Positions 45,466 through 55,063 of a stretch of DNA of 64,000 bases are shown here, piece after piece; the first letter of the stretch is position 1, and every line of letters begins with the position of its first letter. The notes beneath the pieces were generated by a model. That model had not been told where the DNA came from and made no database searches. It saw only the letters and a list, made by a program, of their open reading frames with translations. The translations under genes and the position numbers were made by a program. The stretch is from TMED109 sp002684605. GTDB lineage: Bacteria > Pseudomonadota > Alphaproteobacteria > TMED109. The stretch covers positions 6,419 through 70,418 of the forward strand of contig CAJWSU010000007.1 in assembly GCA_913046335.1 (NCBI GenBank). The letters run 5' to 3'.

Positions 45466-47055
45466 ATGCCTAAAGTTTTAATATCAGATAAATTAAGTAA
45501 AAAAGCGGAAGATATATTTAGAAAAAATGGTATTGACGTTACTATAAATACAGCTCTATCTCCTGAAGAACTATCTGATATAATTAATAAATATGATGGC
45601 CTAGCTATTAGGTCTAATACAAAGGTAACTCCTGAAATTATAAAACACGCAAAAAATTTAAAAGTTATTGGGCGAGCAGGTATAGGAGTGGATAATGTAG
45701 ATATAGAAGCTGCAACAGCTAATGGAACAATTGTAATGAATACGCCATTTGGTAATTCAATTACTACAGCCGAGCATACTATAGCTTTAATGATGGCTCT
45801 CGCCAGAAATATTCCTATAGCTAATACCTCTACACACTTAGGTAAATGGGAAAAATCTAAACATACCGGTACAGAATTGTATTCTAAGATTTTAGGAATG
45901 ATTGGCTGTGGAAATATTGGATCTATTGTTGCTGATAGAGCCAAAGGTTTAAAAATGCATGTTAAGGTTTATGATCCATACCTTACAGAAGAAAAGGCTC
46001 AAGAGATAGGTGTGGAAAAAATATCTTTGGAATCCTTATTGAAGCAATCAGACTTTATTACACTGCATGTTCCGCTTACAGATACTACCAAAAATATTAT
46101 TAATTCCAAATCTATAAATCAGATGAAAGAAGGGGTAAGAATAATTAATTGTGCTCGTGGTGGGTTAGTGAATGAAGAAGACCTAGCAAATGCGATAGAA
46201 TCTGGAAAGGTAAGTGGTGCCGCCTTTGATGTATTTATTAATGAGCCTGCAAAATCTAATGTCTTATTTGGCTTAGATCAAATGGTAGTTACTCCTCATT
46301 TAGGTGCGTCTACTGAAGAAGCACAAGAAAATGTAGCAATACAAGTTGCGGAACAGATGTCAAATTATCTAATATCTGGATCAATTACTAACGCATTAAA
46401 TATTCCTTCGATTTCAGCAGAAGACGCTCCAAAATTAAAACCCTATATAAAACTGGCAGAGCAGATAGGAAAACTAACAGGACAGATTACAGAAACTAGT
46501 ATTAAAAATATTAAAATTGAATTTGGCGGACAAGTTACATCATTAAATACAGAACCACTCATAAATGTAATAATTGCCGGGCTATTATCACATAGTATGG
46601 AAGCAGTAAATGTGGTAAACGCTGCCGTTATTGCAAGTAGTAGAAACATGAATATTACTACTTCTTCTCGTGAAAAATCTGGGGACTATATCACAGATAT
46701 ATCATTAACTGTAGAGACGGAAAGACGAACTCGCAATGTTATAGGAACTTTATATGGTAATAAGCCAAGAATTGTAGGTGTTATGAATACTAGAATTGAA
46801 GCCGAGCTTGGACCCAATATGTTATTTATAACTAATGAAGATAAGCCAGGTTTTATTGGAGCACTAGGCTCTATACTATCAAATGCAAATATTAATATTG
46901 CAACGTTTCATCTAGGAAGAACTGAAATAGGCGGTGATGCAATAGCATTAATTGAAATAGATGAAGCTGTTTCATCAGAATTAATAAAAAATATAAACGA
47001 TATACCTCAAGTTAAAAGCGCAAAAGCACTTACTTTTGCAAAAAATATAATTTAG
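45466..47055 (+). CDS. serA: D-3-phosphoglycerate dehydrogenase
   Basis: First enzyme of serine synthesis from glycolytic 3-phosphoglycerate, 529 aa (long form). Catalytic and NAD domains: IGRAGIGVDNVDIEAAT, NAD loop LGMIGCGNIGSIVA, RIINCARGGLVNEEDL, and catalytic His in TPHLGASTEEAQ. An intervening domain (about 320-450) precedes a C-terminal ACT domain (about 455-529: FITNEDKPGFIGALGSIL) expected to bind serine for feedback control. GGAG precedes the ATG. Operon with serC. Confidence 0.96.
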   Translation: MPKVLISDKLSKKAEDIFRKNGIDVTINTALSPEELSDIINKYDGLAIRSNTKVTPEIIKHAKNLKVIGRAGIGVDNVDIEAATANGTIVMNTPFGNSITTAEHTIALMMALARNIPIANTSTHLGKWEKSKHTGTELYSKILGMIGCGNIGSIVADRAKGLKMHVKVYDPYLTEEKAQEIGVEKISLESLLKQSDFITLHVPLTDTTKNIINSKSINQMKEGVRIINCARGGLVNEEDLANAIESGKVSGAAFDVFINEPAKSNVLFGLDQMVVTPHLGASTEEAQENVAIQVAEQMSNYLISGSITNALNIPSISAEDAPKLKPYIKLAEQIGKLTGQITETSIKNIKIEFGGQVTSLNTEPLINVIIAGLLSHSMEAVNVVNAAVIASSRNMNITTSSREKSGDYITDISLTVETERRTRNVIGTLYGNKPRIVGVMNTRIEAELGPNMLFITNEDKPGFIGALGSILSNANINIATFHLGRTEIGGDAIALIEIDEAVSSELIKNINDIPQVKSAKALTFAKNII

Positions 47056-47089
47056 ATTTAGTATATATAAAAAAACTTGAAAAATTATT

Positions 47090-48235
47090 ATGAAAAATTA
47101 TAAACCAAAAGCTTCTTTATTACCTATAGGTATAAGTGACTTATTAGAAAAAAATGCTTATAAAGATTCTTATTTAACAGAGAATCTTATGAACTGCTTT
47201 ATGCTTAATGGTTATGATAAGGTTATTCCTCCACTTATAGAGTTTGAGGAAAACTATACATTATTTTTAGATACTACAAATGATCAAAATATATTTAGAG
47301 TTATAGACCCTATTTCTAATAAACCTATGTTTATTAGAAATGATATAACACCACAAATTGCTAGAATTGCAGCAAATAAATTAAATAAAACAAATGATAT
47401 TTTAAGGCTATCTTATACAGGTGATATTTTACGCCCTAAAGGAAACCAGTTACATCCTTCAAGGCAACTTAAGCAAGCGGGTATAGAACTTTTTGGGGCA
47501 CCAAGTGTTGAAGGCGCAGTTGAAGTAATATCTGTAGGAATTCAGGCCTTAAATCAAGTCAATATATCAAATCTAATCATAGATATTACTACACCTAATA
47601 TAGCAAATTTAATAATGAAGAATAATAAACTAGATGAACAAGCTATCGAAAAAGCAAAATCATATTTAAAAGTTAAAAATATCAATAAAATTAAAACTAT
47701 TCCAAAATGTGGCTCTATTTTATCTCAAATTGCTGACGCTGCAGGAGAAGAAGAAAGAGCATTAGAAAAACTATCTAAAATTGATTTACCTGAAAAAGCT
47801 AAAACACTGATTAAAGAAATTTCATTAATATGTAGCGCAATAAAAAAGATTCATAAAGACATAAAAATAACTATCGACCCTATTGAAAACAGAGGTTTTA
47901 ATTATTACTCTGGTATCGGGTTTGCAATTTTTTCATCAAATATAAAACGAGAATTAGGTTTTGGTGGAGAGTATATTTTAGAAGTTAATGATAATAAATA
48001 TAAGGGTATGGGCTTATCTATTTTATTTGATGGACTATTAAGGACTACAAATATTGATAATAAACAAAAGCGTATATTTATTCCTTTAAACCATGATAGC
48101 ACTATTCCACATGAGCTAAGAAAAAATGGATGGATAACTATTCTTAATTACAAAAAGAATGTAAAAGAGAAAGAGGAAGCACTAAAGTTTAACTGTTCTC
48201 ATATTTTAAAAAATAATATTATTAAAGAATTATAA
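47090..48235 (+). CDS. hisZ: ATP phosphoribosyltransferase regulatory subunit
   Basis: Class II synthetase-like protein, 381 aa, that assembles with short-form HisG in the first step of histidine synthesis. Class II core is visible (YDKVIPPLIEFEENYTLF, FIRNDITPQIARIAA, RQLKQAGIELFG) but the HisS anticodon-binding domain is absent and the end is divergent. hisG is not in the window. The next gene, purA, follows after 15 bp. Confidence 0.88.
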   Translation: MKNYKPKASLLPIGISDLLEKNAYKDSYLTENLMNCFMLNGYDKVIPPLIEFEENYTLFLDTTNDQNIFRVIDPISNKPMFIRNDITPQIARIAANKLNKTNDILRLSYTGDILRPKGNQLHPSRQLKQAGIELFGAPSVEGAVEVISVGIQALNQVNISNLIIDITTPNIANLIMKNNKLDEQAIEKAKSYLKVKNINKIKTIPKCGSILSQIADAAGEEERALEKLSKIDLPEKAKTLIKEISLICSAIKKIHKDIKITIDPIENRGFNYYSGIGFAIFSSNIKRELGFGGEYILEVNDNKYKGMGLSILFDGLLRTTNIDNKQKRIFIPLNHDSTIPHELRKNGWITILNYKKNVKEKEEALKFNCSHILKNNIIKEL

Positions 48236-48250
48236 ATTTACGAGGTTAAA

Positions 48251-49537
48251 ATGACAAATGTTACAGTAGTAGGCACTCAATGGGGTGATGAAGGAAAAGG
48301 TAAAATAGTTGATTGGCTATCATTAAGAGCAGATCTGGTTGCCAGGTTCCAGGGAGGACATAATGCAGGCCATACAATAGTTTTAGACAAGAAGGTTTTT
48401 AAACTTAGCTTATTACCTTCTGGAATAATTAGAAAAAAACCTTCTATCATAGGTAATGGTGTGGTCATAGATCCATGGGCATTAATAAATGAAATAAAAA
48501 CAATAGAACAACAAGGCTTAAAAATAACTCCTAGACTTTTAAAAATATCAAGCAAAGCAAGTTTGATACTACCTTATCATCAAAAATTAGATGAATTAAG
48601 AGAAAACAGAAAAGGTAACAATAAAATTGGAACAACTGGCAGAGGAATAGGGCCTGCGTATGAAGATAAAGCAGGAAGAAGATCAATTAGAGTATGTGAT
48701 TTATATGATTTAGATAGTAGAAAAATACAAACAACTACTGCTCTTAATCACCACAATACCATATTAAAAGGACTAAATGAGAATCCAATCAAGCTAGCTT
48801 ATATCAATAAAATTTTAAATAAGATTGCTCCTATTCTAAAACCATATGTTCATAATACTATGGATTTAATTATTTCAGCAAATAAATCAGGAAAAAATGT
48901 ACTTTTTGAAGGCGCTCAAGGTACAATGTTAGACATTGACCATGGAACATATCCTTATGTAACTTCTTCTAATACTGTAGCTTCTCAAGCTGCTACTGGT
49001 TCAGGCGTAGGCCCTTCTTTAATACATAAAGTTTTGGGTATAACAAAAGCTTATACTACAAGAGTGGGTAATGGTCCTTTTCCTACTGAACAAAATAATA
49101 GCACAGGCGAAGCACTAGGAAAAATAGGTCATGAATTTGGAGTAGTAACTGGCAGAAAAAGAAGATGTGGCTGGTTTGATGCAGTTATGGTTAATTACGC
49201 AATTAAACTATCTGGCGTCAATGGTATCGCTCTGACTAAACTAGATGTATTGGATACATTTAAAGAAATCAAAATATGTATAGGCTACAAATTAAATGGA
49301 AAAACTATTAAATCAGTTCCAGATACATATATAGAAATGAATAAAATAAAGCCTGTTTATGAAGTATTAAAGGGTTGGCAATCCTCTACACAAAAATGTA
49401 AAAGTTTTGATGAGCTGCCAAATAATGCAAAAAAATATATTAGAAAGCTTGAAAAATTAATTGAATGCCCTGTATCTATGATTTCTACTTCTCCTGAAAG
49501 GGAAGATACTATCTTAATAAAAGATCCTTTTAAGTAA
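48251..49537 (+). CDS. purA: Adenylosuccinate synthetase
   Basis: GTP-dependent conversion of IMP to adenylosuccinate in AMP synthesis, 428 aa. QWGDEGKGKIVDWL at the N-terminus, FQGGHNAGHTIV, GTTGRGIGPAYEDKAGR, FEGAQGTMLDIDHGTYP, TRVGNGPFPTE and GRKRRCGWFD are diagnostic. Last gene of the long plus-strand run; its 3' end overlaps the convergent rpoH gene by 8 bp. Confidence 0.98.
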   Translation: MTNVTVVGTQWGDEGKGKIVDWLSLRADLVARFQGGHNAGHTIVLDKKVFKLSLLPSGIIRKKPSIIGNGVVIDPWALINEIKTIEQQGLKITPRLLKISSKASLILPYHQKLDELRENRKGNNKIGTTGRGIGPAYEDKAGRRSIRVCDLYDLDSRKIQTTTALNHHNTILKGLNENPIKLAYINKILNKIAPILKPYVHNTMDLIISANKSGKNVLFEGAQGTMLDIDHGTYPYVTSSNTVASQAATGSGVGPSLIHKVLGITKAYTTRVGNGPFPTEQNNSTGEALGKIGHEFGVVTGRKRRCGWFDAVMVNYAIKLSGVNGIALTKLDVLDTFKEIKICIGYKLNGKTIKSVPDTYIEMNKIKPVYEVLKGWQSSTQKCKSFDELPNNAKKYIRKLEKLIECPVSMISTSPEREDTILIKDPFK

Positions 49538-50444
49538 ATTTATTATTTTTATGATCTTCAATTACTAAGTTATTATGAGAATTACTTATATTTTTTACTT
49601 CAAGTTGCACCTTCTCAAATGCTTTTACCTCAATTTGTCTAACTCTTTCCCTACTAATATTAAACTCCTTACTAAGTACCTCTAATGTTTTGGGTTCCTC
49701 AGCTAACCTTCTATAACTAAAAATTGTTCTTTCGCGCTCTGATAATAAAGACAAAGCTTTTCCTAGCATTGATTTTCTTTTTTCTATTTCTTGTTTTTCA
49801 GCAACATATGTTTCTTGGTCAATAGACTTTTCATCAACTAGTATCTCCTGCCAATCTCCTTCATTAGAATCAATTTGCCTAGGAGCATTTAAAGAATAAT
49901 CTCCATTAATTCTTTGATTCATATTTATTACTTCTTGCTCTTCAACAACTAATTTATGAGATATTTTTTTTATAATTTCTGGCGAAAGTTCTTTTTCTTC
50001 AAAGACCTTCAATTCATTTTTAATTCTTCTTAAGTTAAAAAATAATTTTTTTTGAGCTGATGTAGTTCCAATTTTAACTAATGACCAAGAATGTAATATA
50101 TATTCTTGAATAGACGCCTTTATCCAAAGAAGAGCATATGTAGCTAATCTAAAGCCTTTATCTGGATCAAAACGTTTAACAGCTTTCATTAAACCTATAT
50201 TACCTTCACTTATTAAATCTGATATAGGTAAGCCATAACCTCTATAACCCATAGCTATTTTAGCAACTAACCTTAAGTGACTTGTAACTAATGTATGTGC
50301 GGAATCAATATCTTCGTGCTCATGCCAATTCTTAGCAAGAGTATACTCTTCTTCTTTTTTTAAAAGAGGAAACTGTCCAATTTCTGATAGATATCGTCTT
50401 AGGCTTCCATCGGCAGAAATAGAAGGCAGTGTTATATTAGACAT
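49530..50444 (-). CDS. rpoH: RNA polymerase sigma factor RpoH (sigma-32)
   Basis: Heat-shock sigma factor, 304 aa. Region 2 is seen as LRLVAKIAMGYRGYGLPISDLISEGNIGLMKAVKRFDP-type sequence (LPISDLISEGNIGLMKA), followed by the -10 recognition part FRLATYALLWIKASIQEYI. The RpoH box QKKLFFNLRR marks it as sigma-32. Region 4 ends LSKEFNISRERVRQIEVKAF. FtsH, which degrades sigma-32 in E. coli, is encoded 8.6 kb upstream. Confidence 0.96.
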   Translation of the reverse strand: MSNITLPSISADGSLRRYLSEIGQFPLLKKEEEYTLAKNWHEHEDIDSAHTLVTSHLRLVAKIAMGYRGYGLPISDLISEGNIGLMKAVKRFDPDKGFRLATYALLWIKASIQEYILHSWSLVKIGTTSAQKKLFFNLRRIKNELKVFEEKELSPEIIKKISHKLVVEEQEVINMNQRINGDYSLNAPRQIDSNEGDWQEILVDEKSIDQETYVAEKQEIEKRKSMLGKALSLLSERERTIFSYRRLAEEPKTLEVLSKEFNISRERVRQIEVKAFEKVQLEVKNISNSHNNLVIEDHKNNKFT

Positions 50445-50512
50445 TTATTTAACCTCATAAAATCATACATACTTACTAAATTGGTTATTTTTTATAAAAA
50501 ATCAAGTATAAA

Positions 50513-51472
50513 TTATATAAAATTTTCTATAGCGTTTTTTAATAATTCTATATCCTTTGGAAGGTTACTTTCAAAGTTTAATTGCTCTTTAGTAAATGGG
50601 TGAATAAAACTTATGCTATAAGAATGTAATGCCTGTCTTGAAAAAAACTTCAATGTATCAGGCATTTTAGATGATATAGTTTTACCCTTTCCATATAATT
50701 GGTCTCCAATAATTGGAAAACCCATATTAGCTAAATGAACTCTAATTTGATGTGTTCTTCCAGTCTGAAGGCTACACTCTATTAAAGAAGCGAAGCCATA
50801 CGAATTTATAACTTTATATTCCGTAATTGCTACTCTTCCAACATTATTGACTACAGCCATTTTTTTTCTATCCTGCGAATGCCTTGCTATATTTGCATTT
50901 ATAATACCTACTTTTTGCTTTGGCTCTCCCCATACTATTGCCTTATATTTTCTTTCTATTTTTTTAGTTGAAATTCCCTTTGACAAGTATCGGTGTGCCT
51001 CATCATTTTTTGCAACTAACATTATACCCGACGTATCTTTATCTAACCTATGCACAATTCCTGGTCGCTTTATGCCTCCTATGCCAGATAAGCTTCCTCT
51101 ACAGTGATATAATAATGCATTTACTAAAGTTCCCTCATAATTTCCTGGGGCAGGATGGACGACCAAGCCTGCTTGCTTGTTTATTACTAATAAAAAATCA
51201 TCTTCATACAATATATCTAAGTAAATATTTTCTGCTTTTGGTTTATCATCTATTAATTCTGGCAAAACAATCTTAACAAGATTCCCTTTTATTAATTTAT
51301 AAGATGGATCAAGAAATATTTGATTATTGAGATATAATGAGCCATTTAATATTAGTTTTTTTATATAAGATCTACTCAAAGTATCATCATATAAAGAAAA
51401 GGCTTTATCCACACGAAGACCTTGTTCTTTATTAGAAACTAAAAATTTAATTACTTTACTAGAATTATTCAT
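50513..51472 (-). CDS. rluD: RluD-type ribosomal large subunit pseudouridine synthase
   Basis: 319 aa: an N-terminal S4 domain (RVDKAFSLYDDTLSRSYIKKL) and the RluA/RluD catalytic core with Asp in GIVHRLDKDTSGIMLVAKN, plus LQTGRTHQIRVHLANMGFP. Members isomerise uridines in 23S rRNA helix 69 or similar sites; the precise position is not predictable. It diverges from the small membrane protein gene across 55 bp and lies upstream of rpoH on the same strand. Confidence 0.92.
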   Translation of the reverse strand: MNNSSKVIKFLVSNKEQGLRVDKAFSLYDDTLSRSYIKKLILNGSLYLNNQIFLDPSYKLIKGNLVKIVLPELIDDKPKAENIYLDILYEDDFLLVINKQAGLVVHPAPGNYEGTLVNALLYHCRGSLSGIGGIKRPGIVHRLDKDTSGIMLVAKNDEAHRYLSKGISTKKIERKYKAIVWGEPKQKVGIINANIARHSQDRKKMAVVNNVGRVAITEYKVINSYGFASLIECSLQTGRTHQIRVHLANMGFPIIGDQLYGKGKTISSKMPDTLKFFSRQALHSYSISFIHPFTKEQLNFESNLPKDIELLKNAIENFI

Positions 51473-51527
51473 AAAAAAAGCTTAAATATATTAAAAGTTA
51501 ATAAATATATAATATAGGTGAAATACA

Positions 51528-51818
51528 ATGAGAGGTCTAAAATTTTTAGTAATATTTATGGGGATATTAATAGTATTTGGTACATCATTCTTAGTATTTA
51601 CTATAATACAAAGAAGTGGCAATTTAGCTAAGTCATCAAAACCTGAAATAAATAACTCAATTATAGAAATAAACGCTCCTGAAAAAATGAATTTAATAAA
51701 TGTTATATCTAATAACGAAAATATTACTCTTCAATTTGAAGATGAAAAAAAATATATTATTAATATAATAAGCTTGGATTCAAGCATAGAAATAAAAAAA
51801 ATTATAATTAAAAAGTAA
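51528..51818 (+). CDS. Small single-pass membrane protein, unknown function
   Basis: 96 aa. One N-terminal membrane helix (FLVIFMGILIVFGTSFLVF, about 6-27) and a polar, probably periplasmic C-terminus with no recognised motif. The N-terminal MRGLKFLVIFMGILI and its position between rluD and a JAMM gene resemble a small alphaproteobacterial family (possibly DUF6476), but this could not be tested. It precedes the JAMM gene by 6 bp and is likely co-transcribed. Confidence 0.7.
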   Translation: MRGLKFLVIFMGILIVFGTSFLVFTIIQRSGNLAKSSKPEINNSIIEINAPEKMNLINVISNNENITLQFEDEKKYIINIISLDSSIEIKKIIIKK

Positions 51819-51824
51819 GTTATA

Positions 51825-52253
51825 ATGAATAATATAAAAATACCTAATATCATAAAAAATGAGATTATTAATAATGCAAGAAAAAATTACCCTAAAGAAT
51901 GTTGTGGTCTTTTAATCGGATATATTGAAGCTAATAAATTAATATGTAAAGTTTCTATTAGCACTAAAAATATTGCAGCTAATCCTTATTTATTTTTTGA
52001 AATTGACCCTCAAGAAATAATTAATATTCAAAAATTATATAGGAAAAATAAAATGTCAATTATTGGACATTATCACAGTCATCCAGATAGTCCTTTAGGA
52101 ACAAAGCCCTCACAAAGAGATATAAGGTCTATTCATGATGCTAATATGTGCTGGATAATAGTAGGTATAAGAGATAAAGTTATAGATTTTTCAGCTTATA
52201 TGCCAATACTTATAAAAAAAAATTATGACTTAAAAAAGATAACTATCAATTAG
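51825..52253 (+). CDS. JAMM/MPN-domain metallopeptidase
   Basis: 142-aa Mov34/PAD-1-type protein. The zinc-peptidase motif is complete: Glu25 in PKECCGLLIG, His84 and His86 in GHYHSHPDSP, and Asp99 in PSQRD. Prokaryotic relatives remove cysteine or peptides from ubiquitin-like sulfur carriers (Mec-type) or act on unknown isopeptides. No ThiF/E1 or ubiquitin-like gene is adjacent, so the substrate is unknown. Next gene begins a few bases after its stop. Confidence 0.85.
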   Translation: MNNIKIPNIIKNEIINNARKNYPKECCGLLIGYIEANKLICKVSISTKNIAANPYLFFEIDPQEIINIQKLYRKNKMSIIGHYHSHPDSPLGTKPSQRDIRSIHDANMCWIIVGIRDKVIDFSAYMPILIKKNYDLKKITIN

Positions 52254-52264
52254 GAGTGATGAAT

Positions 52265-53221
52265 ATGTCAGATAAAGAGTTACATCCAGAAGCATTAGAA
52301 ATTATTGAAGATATCAGGTCTGCTGAAAAGTCTGGAGATAGAATTCCTCTTTATAATATGAATCACATTGAAGCTAGAAATGCCTATCTTGCTATGAGGG
52401 GATCTTTATCTCCTCCTGCACCAGAAGTGCATAAATGTATGAATATTAAAATACCTGTTGAAGGAAATAAGATTAAAGCACGCTACTATAGAGGGCTAAA
52501 TAATAATCATAATAATATACTTCCTATTACAATATTCTTTCATGGCGGTGGCTGGGTTATAGGAGACCTGGAAACACATGATGTAGTATGTAGACAATTA
52601 GCCAATGAAGGTAACTTTGACGTAATTGCAATTGATTATAGAATGGGCCCAGAATACAGGTTTCCAACAGCTATTAATGATTCGATTTCTGCTATAAATT
52701 GGGTAAAAAATAATACATTAGATTTACCTATAAATGTCAATAAAATAGCCGTATGTGGTGATAGTGCCGGAGGCAATATAGCTACAGTCTGCTGTATTAA
52801 CTCAAAAATTAATTCAGATGTTACTATATCTTTCCAAGCGTTGATATACCCTTCTACGCATATGGGAGCGCACTATTCATCTAAAGAAAAATATGATGGC
52901 TTTATTCTATCAAAACCTTTAATGAAATGGTTTGAAGATAAATATATCGATAAAGACCAACTAAATGATTGGAGAGCAGCACCGATACTTTATAATGATT
53001 TAACAAAGCTTCCTCCTTCTTTAATAATAGTAGCAGGATGTGATCCTCTGAAAGATGAGGGTATAGCATACGGAAAAAAATTGTTAAAAGCTGGTAATAA
53101 TGTTGAAACCAAAGTCTTCGATGGTCAAATTCATGGCTTTTTAACTATGGGTGCGAGAATAAATGATACTGCTGCACTAATAAGCTTAGTTGGTAACCGA
53201 ATAGATAGTGCTTTTAAATAA
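52265..53221 (+). CDS. Alpha/beta hydrolase, HSL-family esterase
   Basis: Hormone-sensitive-lipase-type carboxylesterase, 318 aa. Oxyanion motif HGGG (93-96), nucleophile Ser167 in GDSAGG, acid Asp260 in AGCDPLKDEG and His290 in IHGFL form the catalytic set. ATG 52265 is preferred: GGAG at 52253-52256 is 8 nt upstream, whereas the in-frame GTG 52256 overlaps it. Cytosolic (no signal peptide). Short acyl esters are usual substrates; the natural one is unknown. Confidence 0.9.
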   Translation: MSDKELHPEALEIIEDIRSAEKSGDRIPLYNMNHIEARNAYLAMRGSLSPPAPEVHKCMNIKIPVEGNKIKARYYRGLNNNHNNILPITIFFHGGGWVIGDLETHDVVCRQLANEGNFDVIAIDYRMGPEYRFPTAINDSISAINWVKNNTLDLPINVNKIAVCGDSAGGNIATVCCINSKINSDVTISFQALIYPSTHMGAHYSSKEKYDGFILSKPLMKWFEDKYIDKDQLNDWRAAPILYNDLTKLPPSLIIVAGCDPLKDEGIAYGKKLLKAGNNVETKVFDGQIHGFLTMGARINDTAALISLVGNRIDSAFK

Positions 53222-53224
53222 ACT

Positions 53225-53620
53225 TTATTTTTTAAAAGAATCATCCACATCTATTTGGTAGGCATTAGCTAAACTATTTGTTTGAGATGCCATAGCTACT
53301 ACAGCAAGTAACTCGCTTCTCATTTCTTCTGTCATTCCTTTTTTCCTGGCAGTAGCAGTATGTGAATGAATACAATATTCACAACCATTAACTATACTTA
53401 CAGCTATATAGATTAATTCTTTTGTAACAGAGTCTAAAGCACCTGGCGCCATAACTTGTTTTATTCTATTCCAAGTTGCTTCCAATAAGTCAGGATCATT
53501 GGCAAGAGCCTTCCATATATTATTTACTTTATCTCCTCGTCTAGTCTTACTTATGTCATCAAATATTTCTTTTACTTTACCCTTTGCCTCTTCAGGCCCT
53601 ATTAATTTTACAGTAGCCAT
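53225..53620 (-). CDS. AhpD-like carboxymuconolactone decarboxylase family protein
   Basis: 131-aa all-helical protein with the redox motif CEYCIHSH (CxxC followed by His), typical of AhpD-type peroxidatic proteins, preceded by SVTKELIYIAVSIVNG. It converges with the esterase (3 bp between stops) and lies 17 bp downstream of the aminotransferase, so it is probably co-transcribed with that gene. GGAG precedes its ATG. Actual substrate is unknown. Confidence 0.87.
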   Translation of the reverse strand: MATVKLIGPEEAKGKVKEIFDDISKTRRGDKVNNIWKALANDPDLLEATWNRIKQVMAPGALDSVTKELIYIAVSIVNGCEYCIHSHTATARKKGMTEEMRSELLAVVAMASQTNSLANAYQIDVDDSFKK

Positions 53621-53637
53621 AACAAACTCCTTTTTAA

Positions 53638-55002
53638 TTATTTAACTTCTAGAATTGCCGATCTAATGATATCAAATATTAATTTAATTTGATCTTGAGT
53701 TACTATTAAAGGAGGAGAAATAGCAAGAGTCTCACCTGTAAACCTTGTAAGTAAATTATTTTCAAAACAATTTTCCCAAACATCGTATACTCGTTTGCCC
53801 ATTCCATCTTCTCTATTTTTCAACTCAATTCCTGCTACTAGACCAATGGTTCTTATATCTATAACATTGTCTAAATCCTTTAACTTATGTGCATGCTCTT
53901 CAAAGCATTTTTCCAGGCTATTAGCTCTATCAAATAATTTTTCTGCTTCATACTCCTCTAAAGTTGCTAATGCTGCTGCACATGCTAATGAATGACCAGA
54001 ATATGTATAGCCATGGAAAAGTTCGACTACATTTTCAGGTCCATGCATTAGTCCGTCATATATTTTTTTATGAGTGGCGACAGCTCCCATAGGAACTGTC
54101 GCATTAGTAAGACCTTTTGCAAGCGTCATAATATCTGGAATTATGTTGAACTTATCTGCAGAAAATGGCGTACCTAGCCTTCCAAAACCACATATAACTT
54201 CATCAAAAATTAGCAGTATGCCATTTTTTGTACATATTTCTCTTATTTCCTCAAGATAACCAATAGGCGGAACTAATACGCCTGTTGAGCATGCAACAGG
54301 TTCAATAATTACAGCTGCTATAGTGGAGGCGTCATGTAAATTTATTAAATCTATAAGTGAATGCGCTCTTTCTACACCATGCTTAGGTTGTCCTTTAGAA
54401 AAAGCATTTAATTCTGGAATATGTGTATCTTGCATATGATCAACGCCTGGCAAATGATTAGAAAATTGCTTTCTATTTGCAACCATTCCTCCTACTGACA
54501 TTCCTCCAAAACCTACGCCATGATATCCTCTAGATCGTCCAATTAATCTTGTTCGTCTAGAATCACCATTTGCATTATGATATGCTAGTGCAATTTTTAA
54601 AGCCGTATCTACTGCTTCTGATCCAGAGTTTGTATAGAAAACATGGTCTATATTTTTTGGAAGTATTGCAGCCAACCTTGAAGCTAAAGTAAAAGCTTTA
54701 GGATGCCCCATATTAAAAGCGGTAGCATAATCCATCTCTGCCACTTGCTCCTGTACAGCCTTAACTATTCGGGGTCGACAGTGTCCGGCGTTAACACACC
54801 ATAAGCCTGCTACTCCATCTAAAATGCTTTTATTATCTGAAGTCTTATAATGCATATCTTTAGCAGAAACTAGAAATCTAGGGTTATTTTTAAAACGACG
54901 ATTAGTTGTAAAAGGCATCCAGTAAGAAGAGAGATCATTTGGAATTTCATCTAACTTATTATTGTCTATATGTGTTGATTCTAAAACGTTTTCTTTTAAC
55001 AT
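53638..55002 (-). CDS. Class III aminotransferase, beta-alanine:pyruvate type
   Basis: PLP-dependent omega-amino acid aminotransferase, 454 aa. The N-terminal YWMPFTTNRRFKNNP and LDGVAGLWCVNAGH segments resemble beta-alanine:pyruvate transaminases; TNSGSEAVDTALKIA binds phosphate, FDEVICGFGRLG contains the PLP aspartate, and TLAKGLTNATVPMG the lysine. ATG 55002 has AGGA 7 nt upstream; GTG 55017 is less likely. It diverges from an acyl-CoA ligase across 61 bp. A role in beta-alanine or polyamine/taurine breakdown is inference. Confidence 0.9.
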   Translation of the reverse strand: MLKENVLESTHIDNNKLDEIPNDLSSYWMPFTTNRRFKNNPRFLVSAKDMHYKTSDNKSILDGVAGLWCVNAGHCRPRIVKAVQEQVAEMDYATAFNMGHPKAFTLASRLAAILPKNIDHVFYTNSGSEAVDTALKIALAYHNANGDSRRTRLIGRSRGYHGVGFGGMSVGGMVANRKQFSNHLPGVDHMQDTHIPELNAFSKGQPKHGVERAHSLIDLINLHDASTIAAVIIEPVACSTGVLVPPIGYLEEIREICTKNGILLIFDEVICGFGRLGTPFSADKFNIIPDIMTLAKGLTNATVPMGAVATHKKIYDGLMHGPENVVELFHGYTYSGHSLACAAALATLEEYEAEKLFDRANSLEKCFEEHAHKLKDLDNVIDIRTIGLVAGIELKNREDGMGKRVYDVWENCFENNLLTRFTGETLAISPPLIVTQDQIKLIFDIIRSAILEVK

Positions 55003-55063
55003 TGAATTTCCTTTCACTTAATATAATATAATACAATAAATTAATAACTAATATTTGTAAAAT

